Assembly: GCA_902614975.1 (NCBI GenBank)
Contig: CACMND010000001.1
Coordinates: 62,001-126,000, forward strand
DNA: 64,000 nucleotides
Reading direction: 5' to 3'
DNA from: an uncultured Pelagibacteraceae bacterium
GTDB taxonomy: Bacteria; Pseudomonadota; Alphaproteobacteria; Pelagibacterales; Pelagibacteraceae
A model generated the notes under the pieces. The model did no database searches. It was given only the letters and a program-made list of their open reading frames with translations, and was not told the origin of the DNA. A program made the translations under genes and the position numbers. Positions 1-8,199 of this stretch are shown here, one piece after another. Each line of letters opens with the position of its first letter. Positions within the stretch are counted from its first letter, which is position 1.

Positions 1-697
1 TAAATATTTGTGCCTTTAAAGCATCTTCCTCACTTAATGTTAGCTTTGAATAGTCCATAGTCTCATCAGTTGATTGAGAAATCTTATCAACTTCCTTTTT
101 TGTTTCTGCTAAATTTTCTTTTTTTTTATCAATTAAAGCTGCAATTTCATTTAAATCCAATTTTTCTTTTTTTTCAAATTCAGATACTTGTTTAACTTTT
201 TTTTCATCCAAAATTGGTTTTTTAGTTTGAACTATTTTTTTGATATTTTCGTCGTTGATTTCTTTTGAAGGTTTCTGCTTTTTTTCTTCTTTAGGTTGAA
301 TTTTTTGTTTATCTTCATCTGGCATAGGTACAGCATTTAATTTTTCTTTTTTTAACTTTTCTATTTTATTTTCACTGGTTGGTGTTTTTTTCGATACAAC
401 TTTAGAAATTTCATTTTTTTTTTTATCTTTCTGAACTTCTTTTTTTTCATCTTTTTTGACTTTTTTAGGAGGAGCCTGTTCAGACAAAAGCTTTTCATTT
501 TCCTTTTTTGCCTTTTCAATTATTTTTGATGCCTTTGGTGCAAAAGGAATATTTGTCTTTTCGGCTATTTGAATAAGTTCAACAGAAATAAGAGGTGGGA
601 TATCCAGAGGTTTTTTGGCAACAAATGGCAAAGCCAAAATACTCACCATAACAATAGCAATATGAAATCCAGATGAGATTAAAAGACCTCGATACAC
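1..697 (-). CDS. tolA: TolA-like cell-envelope protein, 3' end beyond window
   Basis: TolA bridges the inner membrane TolQR motor to TolB/Pal at the outer membrane and supports constriction of the envelope at division. The frame is open from a GTG at 697 to the window edge, about 232 codons. It begins with a short N-terminal hydrophobic anchor (about residues 5-27), followed by a long, highly charged Lys/Glu-rich stretch with prolines, as expected of the periplasmic helical domain II. The GTG start lies 5 nt after the tolR stop, which fits a tolQ-tolR-tolA operon. The C-terminal TolB/Pal-contacting domain lies outside the window and cannot be judged. TonB is the alternative, but the order after TolR favours TolA. 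Confidence 0.8.
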   Translation of the reverse strand, partial: MYRGLLISSGFHIAIVMVSILALPFVAKKPLDIPPLISVELIQIAEKTNIPFAPKASKIIEKAKKENEKLLSEQAPPKKVKKDEKKEVQKDKKKNEISKVVSKKTPTSENKIEKLKKEKLNAVPMPDEDKQKIQPKEEKKQKPSKEINDENIKKIVQTKKPILDEKKVKQVSEFEKKEKLDLNEIAALIDKKKENLAETKKEVDKISQSTDETMDYSKLTLSEEDALKAQIF

Positions 698-702
698 AAT
701 CT

Positions 703-1119
703 TTATCTCTCTTTGTTCGGTTCAGATATTAAAGCAACTTTTGTAAATCCTGACCCAGAGAGCATTCCCATAATTTCAAGAACCCTTCCATAGTTAATCG
801 CCTTGTCTCCCCTAACATATATTCTTGTATCAGTTCTATTATTTGATACTGCTAATATTTTTACAATTAAATTGTTAAACTCAACTTTTGTTTCCTGAAT
901 AAAAATTTCACCTTTAGAATTGATTGTTAAAGTTAATGGTTCATTTTCCTCAGGAAGTGTATCAGCAGAAGTTTCTGGCAAATCTACCTGCACTCCAACA
1001 GTAAGTAATGGTGCTGTGACCATGAATATAATTAGTAAAACCAACATTACATCAACAAATGGTGTAACATTAATTTCACTCATTGGATCATTTCTTGAAC
1101 TTTTTAGCTTAAATGCCAT
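703..1119 (-). CDS. tolR: TolR, ExbD/TolR-family proton-channel subunit
   Basis: TolR is the single-pass inner membrane partner of TolQ; together they harvest the proton motive force to energise TolA. The protein has 138 residues, the usual family length. A cytoplasmic N-terminus leads into the signature NVTPFVDVMLVLLIIFM, in which the Asp at about residue 23 is the conserved proton-binding residue of the ExbD/TolR family. A periplasmic domain follows, ending in a segment with the typical VYVRGDK-like motif (IYVRGDKAINYG). The start codon is directly next to the tolQ stop, so translational coupling is likely. ExbD is the only realistic alternative; the tolQ-tolR-tolA order decides. Confidence 0.93.
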   Translation of the reverse strand: MAFKLKSSRNDPMSEINVTPFVDVMLVLLIIFMVTAPLLTVGVQVDLPETSADTLPEENEPLTLTINSKGEIFIQETKVEFNNLIVKILAVSNNRTDTRIYVRGDKAINYGRVLEIMGMLSGSGFTKVALISEPNKER

Positions 1120-1794
1120 TTAAATTATCGATAAGAATCTTTTTGAAAAATTTTCTAATTTTTGCGCGTATTTTCTAGAGTCAGAATTAAATTTATTAAA
1201 CGCAATTACAGCAGGAATTGCAGCTAACAATCCAAGGGCGGTTGCAAATAAAGCTTCTGCAATACCAGGTGCTACTATTGCCAAACTAGTATTTCTTGAA
1301 ATTGCAATCGATTGAAATGAATTCATAATACCCCAAACAGTACCAAATAAACCTATAAATGGAGCAGTTGATCCTACGGTTGCTAAAAAACTATTATACT
1401 TTTCAACTACAACCATTTGTTTTTCAATATTTACTTCTAAAACACTTGATAACCTTTCAGATAAATTTGATTTTGATCTTGTTTTCATAACGGTTTGCAT
1501 AGAAGTTTTAAATAATTTGGCCATAGGATCTTCAATATTTGTGGGCAGACTGTTATAAAATGTTTCGGCAGATTTTGATTTCCAAAATTTTTCCTCAAAC
1601 TCTTCTGCACTTTTATTAATTTTCCTAAACATTCTTATTTTCTCAAAAATTATTGCCCATGAGTAAATAGAACTTAGAATTAATATTATAATGACTGATT
1701 TGACAATTATATCAGCTCTTAAAAAGAGACTAATTAAAGAGAAATCTGTGTTGCTTGCTAAACCTAAACTTTGAGTTGCGATATCTGCATCCAT
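1120..1794 (-). CDS. tolQ: TolQ, MotA/TolQ/ExbB proton-channel protein
   Basis: TolQ forms the pentameric inner membrane ring around the TolR helices. At 224 residues it matches the family. One transmembrane segment lies near residues 30-52. Two more form the conserved pair: one containing VGSTAPFIGLFGTVWGIMNSF and one containing the GIAEALFATALGLLAAIPAV stretch, both hallmark TolQ/ExbB sequences. It is the first gene of the tol operon here and is separated by 56 bp from ruvC on the same strand. In many alphaproteobacteria ruvA, ruvB and ybgC lie between ruvC and tolQ; none of them is present at this position. Confidence 0.94.
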   Translation of the reverse strand: MDADIATQSLGLASNTDFSLISLFLRADIIVKSVIIILILSSIYSWAIIFEKIRMFRKINKSAEEFEEKFWKSKSAETFYNSLPTNIEDPMAKLFKTSMQTVMKTRSKSNLSERLSSVLEVNIEKQMVVVEKYNSFLATVGSTAPFIGLFGTVWGIMNSFQSIAISRNTSLAIVAPGIAEALFATALGLLAAIPAVIAFNKFNSDSRKYAQKLENFSKRFLSII

Positions 1795-1850
1795 TCATTC
1801 ATTTCTCATTAAAATATGTCATTAATTTGACTTCAAAATTCTCTATTGGA

Positions 1851-2348
1851 CTAGTTATCGTTGTTTTCCCTTATGTTTTCAAAGTATTGAGCAATTAAAA
1901 TAGCATCAGCTTTGTTATTGTCTTTCTTTCTATATAGCTTATGAGAGATTTTGGGAAACATTTCTATTGCCTTAGTTCTGCTTGCGTCTTTTTCGGAATT
2001 AATCAAGTTAAAATATTTTTTCCATTTTGCAGGTCTGACATAAAAAATAGGTAGCTCCATTGCTGAGCATATCCCTTTTATTACTCCAAATGATTGTCCA
2101 AAATTAAACATGCTTGTTACACCTTGTCCTGGCATAGCAGAAACTTGTTCGACTATTACACTCATTTTTTCATTCAAAAATTTATTTTTTATCAGCATTA
2201 TTTCATTATAAATTTGCCTGCCATTAACTTGTTTTTTATTTTTTTTTCCTTCTGCCATTGTAGGCATGTCGATGACATCAATAACTTTTCCATCAGAAAA
2301 AAAACAAATAGCACCAGCTATTCCTGGATCAATTCCAACGATTATCAT
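1851..2348 (-). CDS. ruvC: RuvC Holliday junction endodeoxyribonuclease
   Basis: RuvC resolves Holliday junctions by symmetric nicking, normally with the RuvAB branch-migration motor. The protein has 165 residues, close to the usual 165-175. The RNase H-like catalytic acids are visible: Asp7 in GIDPGIAGA, Glu67 in VIVEQVS, and Asp143 and Asp148 in the C-terminal DNNKADAI motif. The QSFGVIKG stretch is also typical. It starts immediately downstream of the yebC-type gene, whose adjacency to ruvC is a common bacterial arrangement. The ruvA and ruvB genes are not in the window. Confidence 0.95.
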   Translation of the reverse strand: MIIVGIDPGIAGAICFFSDGKVIDVIDMPTMAEGKKNKKQVNGRQIYNEIMLIKNKFLNEKMSVIVEQVSAMPGQGVTSMFNFGQSFGVIKGICSAMELPIFYVRPAKWKKYFNLINSEKDASRTKAIEMFPKISHKLYRKKDNNKADAILIAQYFENIRENNDN

Positions 2349-3071
2349 TTAACCTTCAAAGTTAACATTTGTATAAACATTTTGTACATCATCCTCATCC
2401 TCAAGAGTCTCTAAAAATTTTGCCATATTTTGATTTTCTTCGCCTTTAAGGGATACTTTATTTATAGGTAGCCACTCAATTTCAGTAGAAAGAAAATTTA
2501 CAATAACTTTTTCAAATTTTTTTTTTACCTCATATATTTCATTGATATCCGTATGCACTTCATGAAATTCATCACGAGAAATACAATCATTTGCACCCGA
2601 CTCAATTGCTAATTCAAAAATTTTATCTTGTTCAATTTCATTTTTGTCTATTTTAATTACACCCAATCTTTGAAAATTATGAGATGCAGAGCCCTGGGTT
2701 CCTAAAGAACCGTTATTTTTTGAAAATATTGTTCTTATATTAGAAGCAGTTCTATTTTTATTATCAGTCAATGCTTCAACTATTACAGCAGATTTGCTCG
2801 GTCCAAAACCTTCATACCTAATATTTTCAAAATTTGATTGATCATTGTTAGAAGATTTTTCAATTGCTCTCTCAATATTTTCTTTTGGCATATTAGCTGA
2901 TCTGGCTGCTTGTATTGCTGATCTTAGTCTCGAATTCATATCAGGGTTCTTATCTCCTAGTTTTGCGGCTACAGTGATTTCTCTAGATAGTTTAGAAAAA
3001 ATTTTTGATCTCTGTTTGTCAGCTTTGCCTTTTTTATGTTTAATACCCGCCCAATGTGAATGTCCAGCCAT
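2349..3071 (-). CDS. yebC: YebC/PmpR-family protein (TACO1 family)
   Basis: Members of this family act as DNA-binding transcriptional regulators or as translation factors relieving ribosome stalling; which role applies here cannot be told. The chosen ATG gives 240 residues beginning with the family's invariant MAGHSHWAGIKHKKGKAD. The reading frame stays open for 26 further codons upstream, but that extension overlaps the 3' end of the preceding gene and has no family counterpart, so I reject it. Other family signatures are IREAI-like helices, the EALTDNKNRT segment and the GSLGTQGSASHNF stretch (usually GxxG...V). It is followed without a gap by ruvC. Confidence 0.94.
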   Translation of the reverse strand: MAGHSHWAGIKHKKGKADKQRSKIFSKLSREITVAAKLGDKNPDMNSRLRSAIQAARSANMPKENIERAIEKSSNNDQSNFENIRYEGFGPSKSAVIVEALTDNKNRTASNIRTIFSKNNGSLGTQGSASHNFQRLGVIKIDKNEIEQDKIFELAIESGANDCISRDEFHEVHTDINEIYEVKKKFEKVIVNFLSTEIEWLPINKVSLKGEENQNMAKFLETLEDEDDVQNVYTNVNFEG

Positions 3072-3073
3072 AA

Positions 3074-3880
3074 TTAATTTATGTTTTTTAAACTTCCACC
3101 AAAAATGAAGCTTTCTATATTTTTTGCAAGTCCATTTCTTACATCGCATTCTACAACTACCCCACTCAGAGATGCCTCTCCATTGGCAGGAAAATGTTTT
3201 ACAGACTCTTTTTTTAGAAATCTGTTAATTGAATTTTGTGAATTCATACCTATGACCGAGTCATAGTCACCACACATTCCAGCATCGGTAATATAGCTAG
3301 TTCCATTTTTTAGAACTCTTGCATCATTTGTTGGAACGTGTGTGTGGGTGCCTACAACTAAAGTTGCATATCCATCAAACAAATTACCTATGGCCATTTT
3401 TTCAGCAGTAATTTCTCCGTGAAAATCCACTATCAAAAAATCATAATCTTTTAAAATTTTTTTTTGTGCAATAAATTCAGTAGCAATTTTAAAAACATCA
3501 TCACTTTTTTTCATAAAAACGTTACCAATAAGATTGAGTACACCAACTTTCAGATTTTTTTTTGAATTAAATATGGAAAAACCTTTGCCTGGTAAATTTC
3601 CACTCATATTTATTGGTCTTAATAATCTTTTTTCAGTTTTTATATATTCATAAATTTCTTTTTGATCCCAAACATGATTGCCAGTTGTAATTACATCTAC
3701 ACCTACATTAAAAAGTTCATTAGCAATATTTTCGGTTAGACCCACACCTTCACTGGCTGCATTTTCGCCATTAACACAAACAAAATCTATACCTTTTTTT
3801 GAGACTATATTTGGCAAGTTCGTTTTTACTGATTTAAAGCCTGCGTCTCCAACTATGTCGCCTAAAAATAAAATTTTCAT
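3074..3880 (-). CDS. YmdB/TIGR00282-type calcineurin-like metallophosphoesterase
   Basis: This 268-residue protein belongs to the YmdB family of dinuclear-metal phosphodiesterases, known in Firmicutes to hydrolyse 2',3'-cyclic nucleotides. Metal-binding motifs are in the expected order: FLGDIVGDAG near the N-terminus, NGENAASEGVG, TTGNHVWDQ, VDFHGEITAEK and GTHTHVPTND. The gene overlaps its upstream neighbour (5-formyltetrahydrofolate cyclo-ligase) by 4 bp, so the two are probably translated together. The in vivo substrate is unknown in this lineage. The family assignment is firm, the cyclic-nucleotide activity is carried over from other bacteria. Confidence 0.88.
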   Translation of the reverse strand: MKILFLGDIVGDAGFKSVKTNLPNIVSKKGIDFVCVNGENAASEGVGLTENIANELFNVGVDVITTGNHVWDQKEIYEYIKTEKRLLRPINMSGNLPGKGFSIFNSKKNLKVGVLNLIGNVFMKKSDDVFKIATEFIAQKKILKDYDFLIVDFHGEITAEKMAIGNLFDGYATLVVGTHTHVPTNDARVLKNGTSYITDAGMCGDYDSVIGMNSQNSINRFLKKESVKHFPANGEASLSGVVVECDVRNGLAKNIESFIFGGSLKNIN

Positions 3881-4422
3881 TTTTGAATTAATTTTTCTGT
3901 CAAAATTAAATCTAATTTTCTATCAAAATTATCAACATTAATTTTATTAACTTTTTGATGTGAAAAAGCCAGTCCAATTGTCATACATTTTTTAATTTGA
4001 GAAATTTTTTCTAAATATCTATCATAAAACCCACCACCATAGCCAATTCTGTTCCTGTATTTATCAAAGGCAACTATCGGTACAAATATTATATCTGGAT
4101 ATACTTTTTTTAATTTTATTGGCTGAGGAATTCCAAATGAACTAATTGTTAAAGGATCATTTGGACTCCATTTATAAAAATCCATTTGATGATTTCTTTT
4201 TATAATTGGCAACGAAATAATATAATTGTTAGAATAAAATTTTTTTAGTATTTGCAAACAATCAAATTCAAAATTTATTGGAAAATAGCCTCCAATAATT
4301 TTATTTTTTGATAGATTAATTTTGTTACAAAAACTATCTATAATATTATTGCCTATTTTGATTTCAAAATATTTTTTTTTTCTTAGGTAAATAATTTTTT
4401 TTCTTAATTTAAATTTTGACAC
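3877..4422 (-). CDS. 5-formyltetrahydrofolate cyclo-ligase
   Basis: The enzyme converts 5-formyl-THF to 5,10-methenyl-THF with ATP, recycling a folate storage form. The family signature IGYGGGFYDRYLEKI, which binds phosphate, is present, along with the KL/FDxxxNRIGYG context and a VPIVAFDK segment. An ATG at 4467 would overlap zapA and add 15 unrelated residues; the GTG at 4422, 8 nt after the zapA stop, places the conserved LRKKIIYLRKK helix at the N-terminus as in homologues, so I prefer it, giving 181 residues. zapA followed by this gene is a conserved proteobacterial pair, often with 6S RNA between; here there is no room for one. Confidence 0.85.
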   Translation of the reverse strand: MSKFKLRKKIIYLRKKKYFEIKIGNNIIDSFCNKINLSKNKIIGGYFPINFEFDCLQILKKFYSNNYIISLPIIKRNHQMDFYKWSPNDPLTISSFGIPQPIKLKKVYPDIIFVPIVAFDKYRNRIGYGGGFYDRYLEKISQIKKCMTIGLAFSHQKVNKINVDNFDRKLDLILTEKLIQK

Positions 4423-4429
4423 TGATATT

Positions 4430-4876
4430 TTAAGAAACAGATGTATTTCTGCTATTTTTTTTGACAAAGTCTTCTATTTCTAAAGTTACTTTGTCTATTA
4501 AATTTTCATAACTTATTTTGTAGTTTTCAATATCATTCTCAAGTTCTTCTTGTGTTGAGCTTAAATTTTTAATTTCATTTTCTTTGTTATCTTTGTACTT
4601 ATAAACTAAGGATTTTAATTCTTTAAATTTTTCTTTTAATTCTTGAAGCTCTTTTTTTTGCGTATCTACTTTTTTTTTGGTTTCAAAATACTCATCCATG
4701 ACTTTTATAGAAGATATTAGTAATAATTTATTCTCTCCAATATTTCCAAGGTCAAATTTTAAATCATTAAATTTTTTATTTAAACTCAAGGATAATTCTT
4801 CCAAATGCTCTTCTTGACCATCTTCGCAAGATAATAAATATTCTTTACCATTAAATTTTATATTTACATTTGCCAT
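4430..4876 (-). CDS. zapA: ZapA-like cell division protein
   Basis: ZapA binds and bundles FtsZ protofilaments at the division site. The N-terminal domain (about residues 1-80) has the family pattern: a beta-strand NVNIKFNGKEYLLSCEDGQEEHL, then a helix, then GENKLLLISSIKVMDEY. The C-terminal 70 residues form a long coiled coil used for tetramerisation. The length, 148 residues, is slightly more than the E. coli protein (109) because of a longer coiled coil. It overlaps the upstream coiled-coil gene by 13 bp. Assignment rests on fold pattern and neighbourhood. Confidence 0.85.
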   Translation of the reverse strand: MANVNIKFNGKEYLLSCEDGQEEHLEELSLSLNKKFNDLKFDLGNIGENKLLLISSIKVMDEYFETKKKVDTQKKELQELKEKFKELKSLVYKYKDNKENEIKNLSSTQEELENDIENYKISYENLIDKVTLEIEDFVKKNSRNTSVS

Positions 4877-5187
4877 TTATCTATTTCTTCCAATAAATTA
4901 TCTGTTTCTTGATTTAATTCATCAATTTTTTCATTAAATTGATTTTCTTTTCTTTTTGAGATTTCGTAATCCTTTTTTAATTCATTTATTTGACTTCTAA
5001 GTTTTAAGTTTTCTTCTTCTAGTTTTTGAAGAGATGTGGTTATCTGTTTTTTTTCAATTTCTAATTGATTTTTTTGATCTTTTAGAATTGCAACTTTATC
5101 TAGTTCTTCATTATGTTGAATGTTTATCTCTCCTAATTTTTTTAAGGTCTCCTTTAATTTTTTTTCTTTTTCATCAATGTTTTTCAT
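4864..5187 (-). CDS. small coiled-coil protein upstream of zapA
   Basis: The protein is almost entirely predicted coiled coil: repeated Lys/Glu/Leu heptads from start to end, with no membrane segment and no enzyme motif. I take the ATG at 5187 (MKNIDEKEKK...), giving 107 residues; an ATG 30 bp further upstream would add ten hydrophobic residues and leave little room for a promoter. Short coiled-coil genes directly before zapA are common in alphaproteobacteria (DUF4164-type), so a ZapB-like division role is a reasonable inference but is not shown by the sequence. Confidence 0.65.
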   Translation of the reverse strand: MKNIDEKEKKLKETLKKLGEINIQHNEELDKVAILKDQKNQLEIEKKQITTSLQKLEEENLKLRSQINELKKDYEISKRKENQFNEKIDELNQETDNLLEEIDKWQM

Positions 5188-5239
5188 ATATATATCTATA
5201 TTAATAAATTGAATCACCTAAGTCTAGATAGGATACTTT

Positions 5240-7195
5240 TTGAAAAATAAAGAAAAAAATTTATCAAACGCTATTCGTTTTTTATCAATCGATGCGGTTC
5301 AAAACGCTAATTCTGGTCACCCGGGCATGCCAATGGGTATGGCTGACGTTGCAACAGTTTTATTTAAGTATTTTCTAAAATTTAATCCAAAAAATCCAAA
5401 CTGGCTTAATAGAGATAGATTTATTTTATCAGCTGGACATGGATCAATGTTACTTTACTCGCTTTTGTACCTAACTGGGTATAAAAGTATATCACTTAAC
5501 GATATCAAGAAATTTAGACAACTAAATTCAATTTGTGCTGGACACCCAGAGTATCACCCAAACTCAGGTATTGAAACAACAACTGGTCCTTTAGGTCAAG
5601 GAATTGCAAATTCTGTGGGTTTTGCAATTGCAGAAGAAATTTTAAAAAAAAAATTAGGAAGTAATTTAATAAATCACAAAACCTATGTATTGGCTGGTGA
5701 TGGTTGTCTTATGGAAGGAATAAGTCATGAAGCGATGAGTCTAGCCGGTCACCTTAAACTTAATAATCTTATAATGCTTTTTGATAATAATTCTATTTCA
5801 ATAGATGGTCCTACTAGTTTAGCAGTCTCAGATGATTATAAAAACAGATTTCAAAGCTATGGATGGAATTATATTTTAATCAATGGGCATAATTACAGAG
5901 AAATTTATAATGCGTTAAAAAAAGCGCAAACATCAAAAAAACCAACTGTAATTTCGTGTAAAACAAAAATAGGATTTGGATCTCCAAATAAAGGTGGAAA
6001 GGCCTCTTCTCATGGAAGTCCTCTTGGAATAGATGAAATTAAGTTAGTTAGAAAAAAATTAGATTGGGATAATGAACCATTTAAAATACCCCAAAAAATT
6101 TTAATTGATTGGAGGAAAATTGGAAAAAAAGGTGTAAAAAAAGAAAAAATATGGAATAAAACATTTAGCAAACACAAACTAAAATTTAAAAGTATTATAA
6201 AAAATAAATTCTCGAGTTCAATTATAAAACAAAAAAAAGATGCAATAAAAAATTTTAAGACTATAGCTACAAGAAAATCCTCAGAAGAGTTTTTATCAAC
6301 TATATTAAAAGAGAGAAATACTTTAATTGGTGGCTCTGCAGATCTTGCAGGATCAAACAATACAAAAACTAAGTTACATAAAATTATTAATTCAAGTAAC
6401 TTTGATGGTAATTATATTCACTATGGTGTTAGGGAACACGCAATGAGTGGAATAATGAATGGATTAGCTCTTCATAGTAATTTTATTCCTTATGGAGGTA
6501 CTTTTTTAATATTTTCAGACTATTGTAAACCTTCAATAAGACTGTCTGCTATAATGAAACAGAAGGTAATTTATGTAATGACACATGACTCTATAGGACT
6601 AGGAGAAGATGGACCTACACATCAACCAGTAGAGCAACTTGCTGCTTTAAGATCTATTCCAAACTTAAATGTTTTAAGGCCAGCAGATCAAACCGAAACA
6701 ATTGAATGTTGGGATATTGCTTTAAACAGCAACAAAACACCTAGCATATTAACTTTAACCAGACAAAACTTAAAACCCATAAGAAAGAGTTTTAGCAAAA
6801 AAAATCAATGCTCTATGGGAGCTTACGAAGTTATAAGAACTGGAAAGAATATAAATTTAACTATTTTAGCATCAGGATCAGAGGTCAATCTTGCAATTGA
6901 AACTAGTCATAAATTGGCCAAACAAAAAATTTATTCAAAAGTAATATCAATGCCTTGCCAAGAAATTTTTGACAAACAAAGCAAAAGCTATAAAGATAAA
7001 ATCTTAAAAGAAAGCAAAAACACTTTTTCAATTGAAGCAGGATCAAGAATGTCTTGGGAAAAATATATTGAAAGCGGCAAGTCTTTTTCAATAGAAGACT
7101 TTGGTAAAAGCGCTCCTTATAAAAAGGTCTATGATCATTTTGGTTTAAATAGTGAAAAAATTAGTAAAAAAATTAAATTTTATTTAAAAAAATGA
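5240..7195 (+). CDS. tkt: transketolase
   Basis: This thiamine-diphosphate enzyme moves two-carbon ketol units in the non-oxidative pentose phosphate pathway. At 651 residues it is full length with PP, Pyr and C-terminal domains. Visible signatures are NANSGHPGMPMG (His27), the cofactor motif AGDGCLMEGISHEA (residues 152-165) and the Pyr-domain motif GLGEDGPTHQPVEQLAALR. Initiation is at TTG, preceded by AGGA about 8 nt upstream. It heads a plus-strand central carbon run: gap overlaps its end by 4 bp. A second, split transketolase-like pair lies in the polysaccharide island (55 kb) and clearly has a different job. Confidence 0.95.
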   Translation: MKNKEKNLSNAIRFLSIDAVQNANSGHPGMPMGMADVATVLFKYFLKFNPKNPNWLNRDRFILSAGHGSMLLYSLLYLTGYKSISLNDIKKFRQLNSICAGHPEYHPNSGIETTTGPLGQGIANSVGFAIAEEILKKKLGSNLINHKTYVLAGDGCLMEGISHEAMSLAGHLKLNNLIMLFDNNSISIDGPTSLAVSDDYKNRFQSYGWNYILINGHNYREIYNALKKAQTSKKPTVISCKTKIGFGSPNKGGKASSHGSPLGIDEIKLVRKKLDWDNEPFKIPQKILIDWRKIGKKGVKKEKIWNKTFSKHKLKFKSIIKNKFSSSIIKQKKDAIKNFKTIATRKSSEEFLSTILKERNTLIGGSADLAGSNNTKTKLHKIINSSNFDGNYIHYGVREHAMSGIMNGLALHSNFIPYGGTFLIFSDYCKPSIRLSAIMKQKVIYVMTHDSIGLGEDGPTHQPVEQLAALRSIPNLNVLRPADQTETIECWDIALNSNKTPSILTLTRQNLKPIRKSFSKKNQCSMGAYEVIRTGKNINLTILASGSEVNLAIETSHKLAKQKIYSKVISMPCQEIFDKQSKSYKDKILKESKNTFSIEAGSRMSWEKYIESGKSFSIEDFGKSAPYKKVYDHFGLNSEKISKKIKFYLKK

Positions 7196-8199
7196 CAATA
7201 AAAGTCGGCATTAACGGTATGGGAAGAATTGGCAGAATGATAGTGAGGTCAATTTATGAAAATTACAAAGGTAAAATAATTATCAAACATATTAATAATA
7301 AATCAAGCTCTGAAATTTGCGCAAATTTATTAAAATATGACTCAATTCATGGTAATTTTAGTTCTCTTGTAAAATCTGGAGGTAATTACATAAAAATAAA
7401 TAAAGAAAAAATATCTTACACCCAACACTCTATTATTAATGATATAAAGTGGAAAAAATATGGTGTTGATTATGTTTTTGAGTGCACGGGTAAGTTTAAT
7501 TCTAAAGATAAATTACTGCCACATTTACAAAATGGGGTGAAAAAAGTTATTGTATCAGCACCATGTAAAATGGCTGATAAAACTATAGTTTTTGGCGTAA
7601 ATCATAAGAAGATCAGCAAGAATGATAGAATTATTTCGGCAGCTTCTTGCACAACAAATTGTTTAGCTCCTGTAGCAGATGTAATTAATGAAAATTTTAT
7701 AATTCTTAATGGTTTTATGACAACCATACATGCTTTTACAAGTGATCAAAGAATATTAGATAATTCTCACAAAGATCCAAGAAGAGCGAGATCTGCAAGT
7801 CAATCAATTGTACCCACATCTACTGGTGCATCAAAAGCTATTGGTGAGATTATACCCTCATTGAAAGGTAAGCTAGAGGGAATAGCAATGAGAGTGCCAA
7901 CACCAAATGTTTCATTAATAGAATTTATATTTAATGTAAAAAAAAATATTACTGTAAAAAAATTAAATAACTCTTTATTTTCAGCTTCTAAAACGAAACT
8001 TAAAAATATTCTAAATGTTACAGATGAGAAGCTAGTCTCAATTGATTTTAATCACCATAGTGCATCTGCAATCATAGACTCCTCACTTACTAATGTAGTC
8101 GGTAATAAAATGGGTAAAATTTCAGCTTGGTATGACAATGAATGGGGTTTCTCGAATAGAATGTGTGATATTGCTGAGTATGTAAGCAAGATCAAATAA
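7192..8199 (+). CDS. gap: glyceraldehyde-3-phosphate dehydrogenase
   Basis: The enzyme interconverts glyceraldehyde 3-phosphate and 1,3-bisphosphoglycerate. The protein has 335 residues, with a Rossmann motif GINGMGRIGR (residues 7-16), the catalytic Cys153 in SAASCTTNCLAP and the usual C-terminal WYDNEWGFSNRM. The start overlaps the tkt stop by 4 bp and the last base is shared with the pgk start. One oddity: at the end of the second strand, where NAD-specific enzymes have Asp in an IND motif, this protein reads HINNKSS, with Asn36 at the aligned position, so cofactor preference may be relaxed toward NADP. Confidence 0.95.
   Translation: MTIKVGINGMGRIGRMIVRSIYENYKGKIIIKHINNKSSSEICANLLKYDSIHGNFSSLVKSGGNYIKINKEKISYTQHSIINDIKWKKYGVDYVFECTGKFNSKDKLLPHLQNGVKKVIVSAPCKMADKTIVFGVNHKKISKNDRIISAASCTTNCLAPVADVINENFIILNGFMTTIHAFTSDQRILDNSHKDPRRARSASQSIVPTSTGASKAIGEIIPSLKGKLEGIAMRVPTPNVSLIEFIFNVKKNITVKKLNNSLFSASKTKLKNILNVTDEKLVSIDFNHHSASAIIDSSLTNVVGNKMGKISAWYDNEWGFSNRMCDIAEYVSKIK

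Noticed and set aside
2349..3149. 26-codon N-terminal extension of the YebC-type gene
   Set aside because: It overlaps the preceding gene, is not found in the family, and the invariant MAGHSHWAG start follows.
4423..4429. 6S RNA between zapA and the folate cyclo-ligase gene
   Set aside because: 6S RNA often lies here in proteobacteria, but the two genes are only 7 bp apart and nothing structured fits.
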